Made by a program: the position numbers and the translations under genes. 64,000 bases of DNA, taken from assembly GCF_017603825.1 (NCBI RefSeq), contig NZ_CP072014.1:496001-560000 (forward strand), in the 5' to 3' direction. This DNA is from Arthrobacter crystallopoietes. GTDB lineage: Bacteria; Actinomycetota; Actinomycetes; Actinomycetales; Micrococcaceae. Shown here one piece after another: positions 61,019 to 64,000 of this stretch. Numbering within the stretch: the first letter of the stretch is position 1; each line of letters opens with the position of its first letter. A model generated the notes under the pieces. It had not been told where the DNA came from and did not search any database. It saw only the letters and a list, made by a program, of their open reading frames with translations.

Positions 61019-63753
61019 AACGCACACCGGCCCGACGCCGAAATTCGATACAGCTCTCCCGGTTGTCGTTCCGCCTTGCCTGGAGGGACATCCTGGCGCA
61101 CCGGGCCCGCAGCCTGCTGATTGTCGCCCTGATTGCACTTCCGGTCGCAGCACTTGCCGCTGCCGCCACGGTAGCGGCCAGCACACAGCCGCTACCGCAG
61201 GAAACAGCCCAGCGCGAACTCGGGCAGACACAGGCAAGGCTCTCGGTAGCCGATGGGTACCCGTTGCCGTTGACCCAGCATCCGCTGAACGAATCGCTGA
61301 TTCTCGGCATCGGAGAAGCTGACCCTGATCTGGTTCCGGCTAGCCTCGACGCCGCCGCTCCGGACGGGCACGCCACACTGACCGAATCACTGGGTGCCGT
61401 TGATGTGCTCAAGGGCGAAGTCCCGGTTTCTGTGGAACTCGCTGCCGTGGACGCCCTCGACCCCGCCTTTGCCGGCAAATACGAACTCGCCGATGGTGCA
61501 GCCCCCGGAGCCGGGGAAGTGCTGGCCAGCCAGGGCCTCATGGAGCGACTGGGCATCGGCGTCGGGGACCGGATCAACACTGCCGATGGCAGTTACACCG
61601 TCAGCGGTGTTCTGCACCAGACGGGTGTGTTGAAATCGGCCGAGGTCCTGTACGTGGCCCCCGCCCATCCACTCTCCGACTTCGCCGACCGGGACCGGCT
61701 GTACCTCGCCGGCGATGCTCCCCTCGCATGGGCGGAAGTTCGAGCCCTCAACAGGGTCGGCGTTGTCGCCTTGTCCCGTGCCGTTATCATGAATCCGCCC
61801 GCCGCCGAAGACTATGCCGACTTCGGCGCACTCTCCTCGACGATCAAACCCGAGATGGTGCTGCTGGGCGCAGTCGCAGGACTCCTTGCACTGGCCGAGA
61901 CCACTATGCTCGCAGGCGCTGCCTTCGCTGTCGGAGTGCGGAAACAACGCCGCGCCCTCGCCCTCCTTTCGGCTACCGGTGCCGAGGCCTCCAGACTCCA
62001 GGGCGTAGTCCTGAGCTCCGGCATCATCCTCGGCGGCATCGCGGGTTTCGGCGGTGCAGTTCTGGGTCTCGGTTTGGCTTGGCTCACCACGACGGCATTC
62101 CATGCCGCGGATGTACTGCCAATTCCCGGCTATCACGTTCCCTGGCCGGCGCTGGCCCTGATCGCACTGCTGGGCACTGTTGCAGCCCTCATCGCGGCTC
62201 TGGTTCCCGCCCGGGCGGTCGCCCGCCAGGACGCGTTCGCGGCGCTACGCAGTTCCCAGGCCCCGCCCCAGCAGCCTGCACGGATCAGAACCGCCCTGGT
62301 CTTGCTCACCACGGCACTGGTTTCGGGCAGCGCGGGCGGCCTGCTGGCAGCCGGTGGCTCGGCAACGAGCGGGTCGCTACGGTTCGTAGTCAGCCTCGTT
62401 GCCCTCGGATCAGCGGCACTGTGCCTGTTGCTCGGGCTTGTCATGCTGACCGGGCGGGTCCTCGAAACGGTTGCCTCACTCGCCGGCCGGCTTCCCGTCC
62501 CGCTGCGCATGGCCGCCCGTGATGCGACACGGAACCGGGCCCGCAGCGTGCCCTCCATCGCGGCAATTCTGGCAGCCACTGCCATGGCAACACTGGCCAT
62601 GACCGGAACAGCCGCCTTCTATGAAAAGGCCAAGAACGACCATCACTGGACCCTGCAGGAAACAGACGCCGTCCTCGGACTGCAGCAACTAGAGGAACCA
62701 GCATCGCCCGGACAGGCCGGAACACTTGAACAACTCGACCACCAACCTCTCCTCGACGCCGTCGAGGACGTCATGGGACCAGTGCACCAATCCATGATCA
62801 TCAGTTCCGTCATGAGTGCCTGCACCGACTTATACAACTGCACCCAGTACCAGATGGCCATACCGGAAACGAACACCTGCCCTCAACCAGACGGCACCGC
62901 CCCTGATCCCGCTGACTGGAGGTGCGCCGACGCGCCGACAGGAGCCTCCGGTTTCCCACAGCTGTTGGTCGGGGGCGAGTCCGAACTTGCAGCACTGCTC
63001 GGAAAGGAACCCGATGCTCAAACGCTGAGCGCACTGGAAACGGGAAGCGCCGTGCTGCTCAACCCGGTATATGAAGACAGCGGCAAGGCGACCATCGAGG
63101 TGATTGACCCCAGCGGCGGCGGAGCGATTGGTGAGAAGCTCGGCCCCTCTGTCGTCGAGTCCCATGAGCTGAACGCATTCCTGACAGAAGGCGTGCGCGA
63201 CATCGATGTCATGGGCATGATCTCTCCCCAGACCGCCGACGAACTCGGCATCCCCACATGGGACTACGGGCTGTGGGTAGACATGGAACGCACACCGACC
63301 ACGGACGAAGCAGATCGGGTCCAGCAGCAACTGGCATCCACCAACAGCACCAACACCCCCTTTGCCTATGAACCCGGACCACCGGCCGGCTCGCAAATAA
63401 TCGCGTGGTCTGTTGCGGCGTTCGCTGCCCTGGTTGCACTCACTGCAGCCGGCATCACCGCCGGGCTCGCCCTCGCCGACGGTCGGGCAGACCAGACGAC
63501 CCTTGCCGGCGTTGGGGCTGCACCACGGATGCGGAAAGCACTTGCAGCCGCCCAAAGTCTGCTGACCTCAGGGATAGGAGGAACGCTGGGCGTCGTGGCC
63601 GGGCTGCTGCCGGCCATCGCCATCCTGGCTCTCATCCGGGACTACAGCGTTATCGTCCCCTGGGCCCAAGTCATCGCCGTCCTCATCGTCGTCCCACTCC
63701 TCGGAGCCGTAGCCGCCTGGCTATCCACACGCTCCCTTCCACAGATGCGCTGA
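61015..63753 (+). CDS. FtsX-like ABC transporter permease, large
   Basis: This 912-residue permease has about ten membrane helices and two FtsX domains: one at about 280-400 (LLGAVAGLLALAETTMLAGAAFAVGV) and one at the C-terminus (about 795-905). A first extracytoplasmic domain spans about 50-270. A second (about 530-790) contains a Cys-bearing loop (CTDLYNC, then two more Cys, near 602-640) that could form disulfides. Such actinobacterial exporters with a PadR regulator often export peptides or give antibiotic resistance; the cargo is unknown. The gene is full length. Confidence 0.9.
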   Translation: MKRTPARRRNSIQLSRLSFRLAWRDILAHRARSLLIVALIALPVAALAAAATVAASTQPLPQETAQRELGQTQARLSVADGYPLPLTQHPLNESLILGIGEADPDLVPASLDAAAPDGHATLTESLGAVDVLKGEVPVSVELAAVDALDPAFAGKYELADGAAPGAGEVLASQGLMERLGIGVGDRINTADGSYTVSGVLHQTGVLKSAEVLYVAPAHPLSDFADRDRLYLAGDAPLAWAEVRALNRVGVVALSRAVIMNPPAAEDYADFGALSSTIKPEMVLLGAVAGLLALAETTMLAGAAFAVGVRKQRRALALLSATGAEASRLQGVVLSSGIILGGIAGFGGAVLGLGLAWLTTTAFHAADVLPIPGYHVPWPALALIALLGTVAALIAALVPARAVARQDAFAALRSSQAPPQQPARIRTALVLLTTALVSGSAGGLLAAGGSATSGSLRFVVSLVALGSAALCLLLGLVMLTGRVLETVASLAGRLPVPLRMAARDATRNRARSVPSIAAILAATAMATLAMTGTAAFYEKAKNDHHWTLQETDAVLGLQQLEEPASPGQAGTLEQLDHQPLLDAVEDVMGPVHQSMIISSVMSACTDLYNCTQYQMAIPETNTCPQPDGTAPDPADWRCADAPTGASGFPQLLVGGESELAALLGKEPDAQTLSALETGSAVLLNPVYEDSGKATIEVIDPSGGGAIGEKLGPSVVESHELNAFLTEGVRDIDVMGMISPQTADELGIPTWDYGLWVDMERTPTTDEADRVQQQLASTNSTNTPFAYEPGPPAGSQIIAWSVAAFAALVALTAAGITAGLALADGRADQTTLAGVGAAPRMRKALAAAQSLLTSGIGGTLGVVAGLLPAIAILALIRDYSVIVPWAQVIAVLIVVPLLGAVAAWLSTRSLPQMR

Positions 63754-64000
63754 TGCCCATGCCTGACCCTGCGCAGACGCGCGTACAAACAAGGTTCCGA
63801 AATTAGAATGGCCATCGGCGCCAGACCCGGCGCTGCCGTAGAGGAGAAGAAATCCGCTGTACTTGGCGTCGAGGAATAGGCTGCGCCATCTACCGCTGCG
63901 CTAGTGCGCCAGAATGTCCCGTAACCTGATCCTCCAGCGTGCCCTGCTTGTAACCCCAGTAGTCACACGAACATTGTGGGCTTACCCTGAATGCCGCCGC

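Overview
The window is high-GC DNA from an actinobacterium, most likely Micrococcaceae (Arthrobacter or a close relative). The support is the codon bias, the GTG/TTG starts, ATGA/GTGA start-stop overlaps, mycothiol-type arsenate reductases, and the resemblance of purB, the 2-oxoacid dehydrogenase and many hypothetical proteins to that family. This genus call comes from remembered protein families; no search was run.

Layout. 0-3.4 kb (minus strand): a PLP aminotransferase (hisC/pat) and the E1 alpha and E1 beta subunits of a branched-chain/pyruvate-type dehydrogenase; E1 beta runs off the left edge. 3.5-9.3 kb: a holin-like membrane protein, then an assimilatory nitrate module (narK-like importer, molybdenum nitrate reductase, FAD/[2Fe-2S] electron-transfer subunit). 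9.2-11 kb (minus): a WXG-like small protein and an alpha/beta hydrolase. 11.2-16.6 kb: purB, a probable Tat-exported phosphoesterase, an initiator tRNA, a thioesterase, an aminotransferase and a universal stress protein.

16.8-27.4 kb is a nearly self-contained hexarate catabolic island: galactarate/talarate dehydratase, FadR-type regulator, a tripartite tricarboxylate-type transporter (TctCBA) translationally coupled to a stress protein, LysR regulator, keto-deoxyglucarate dehydratase, alpha-ketoglutaric semialdehyde dehydrogenase and glucarate dehydratase. Together they would import galactarate/glucarate and convert it to 2-oxoglutarate. A strong terminator closes it.

27.5-46 kb carries an AEC permease, a nonsense-interrupted nuclease, DoxX, a three-gene xanthine dehydrogenase operon (xdhABC), an arsenate/thioredoxin-reductase group, a TetR-MFS efflux pair, a CsoR-CopZ-CopA copper operon with a clear operator, a membrane-tethered glutaredoxin and an aromatic-acid-type MFS permease. 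46-55 kb holds EamA/CGNR, YtxH-like, DUF1206, DUF4261, MATE, a decayed ABC ATPase next to its regulator, a PrmC-like methyltransferase and a VOC protein.

55.4-58 kb is a disturbed zone: a glycoside-hydrolase-like gene cut off beside an IS110-family element, and a second nonsense-interrupted gene. The IS110 left end folds into two long hairpins, as expected of a bridge RNA, and short segments in its loops match the sequences flanking the element. 58-64 kb has small membrane proteins and a PadR-regulated FtsX-type ABC exporter with a palindromic operator. A short motif, CCGCCGTCGT, recurs near gene 3' ends across the window. Between genes I saw no CRISPR array, rRNA or replication origin. The last 247 bases (63754-64000) hold nothing I recognise.
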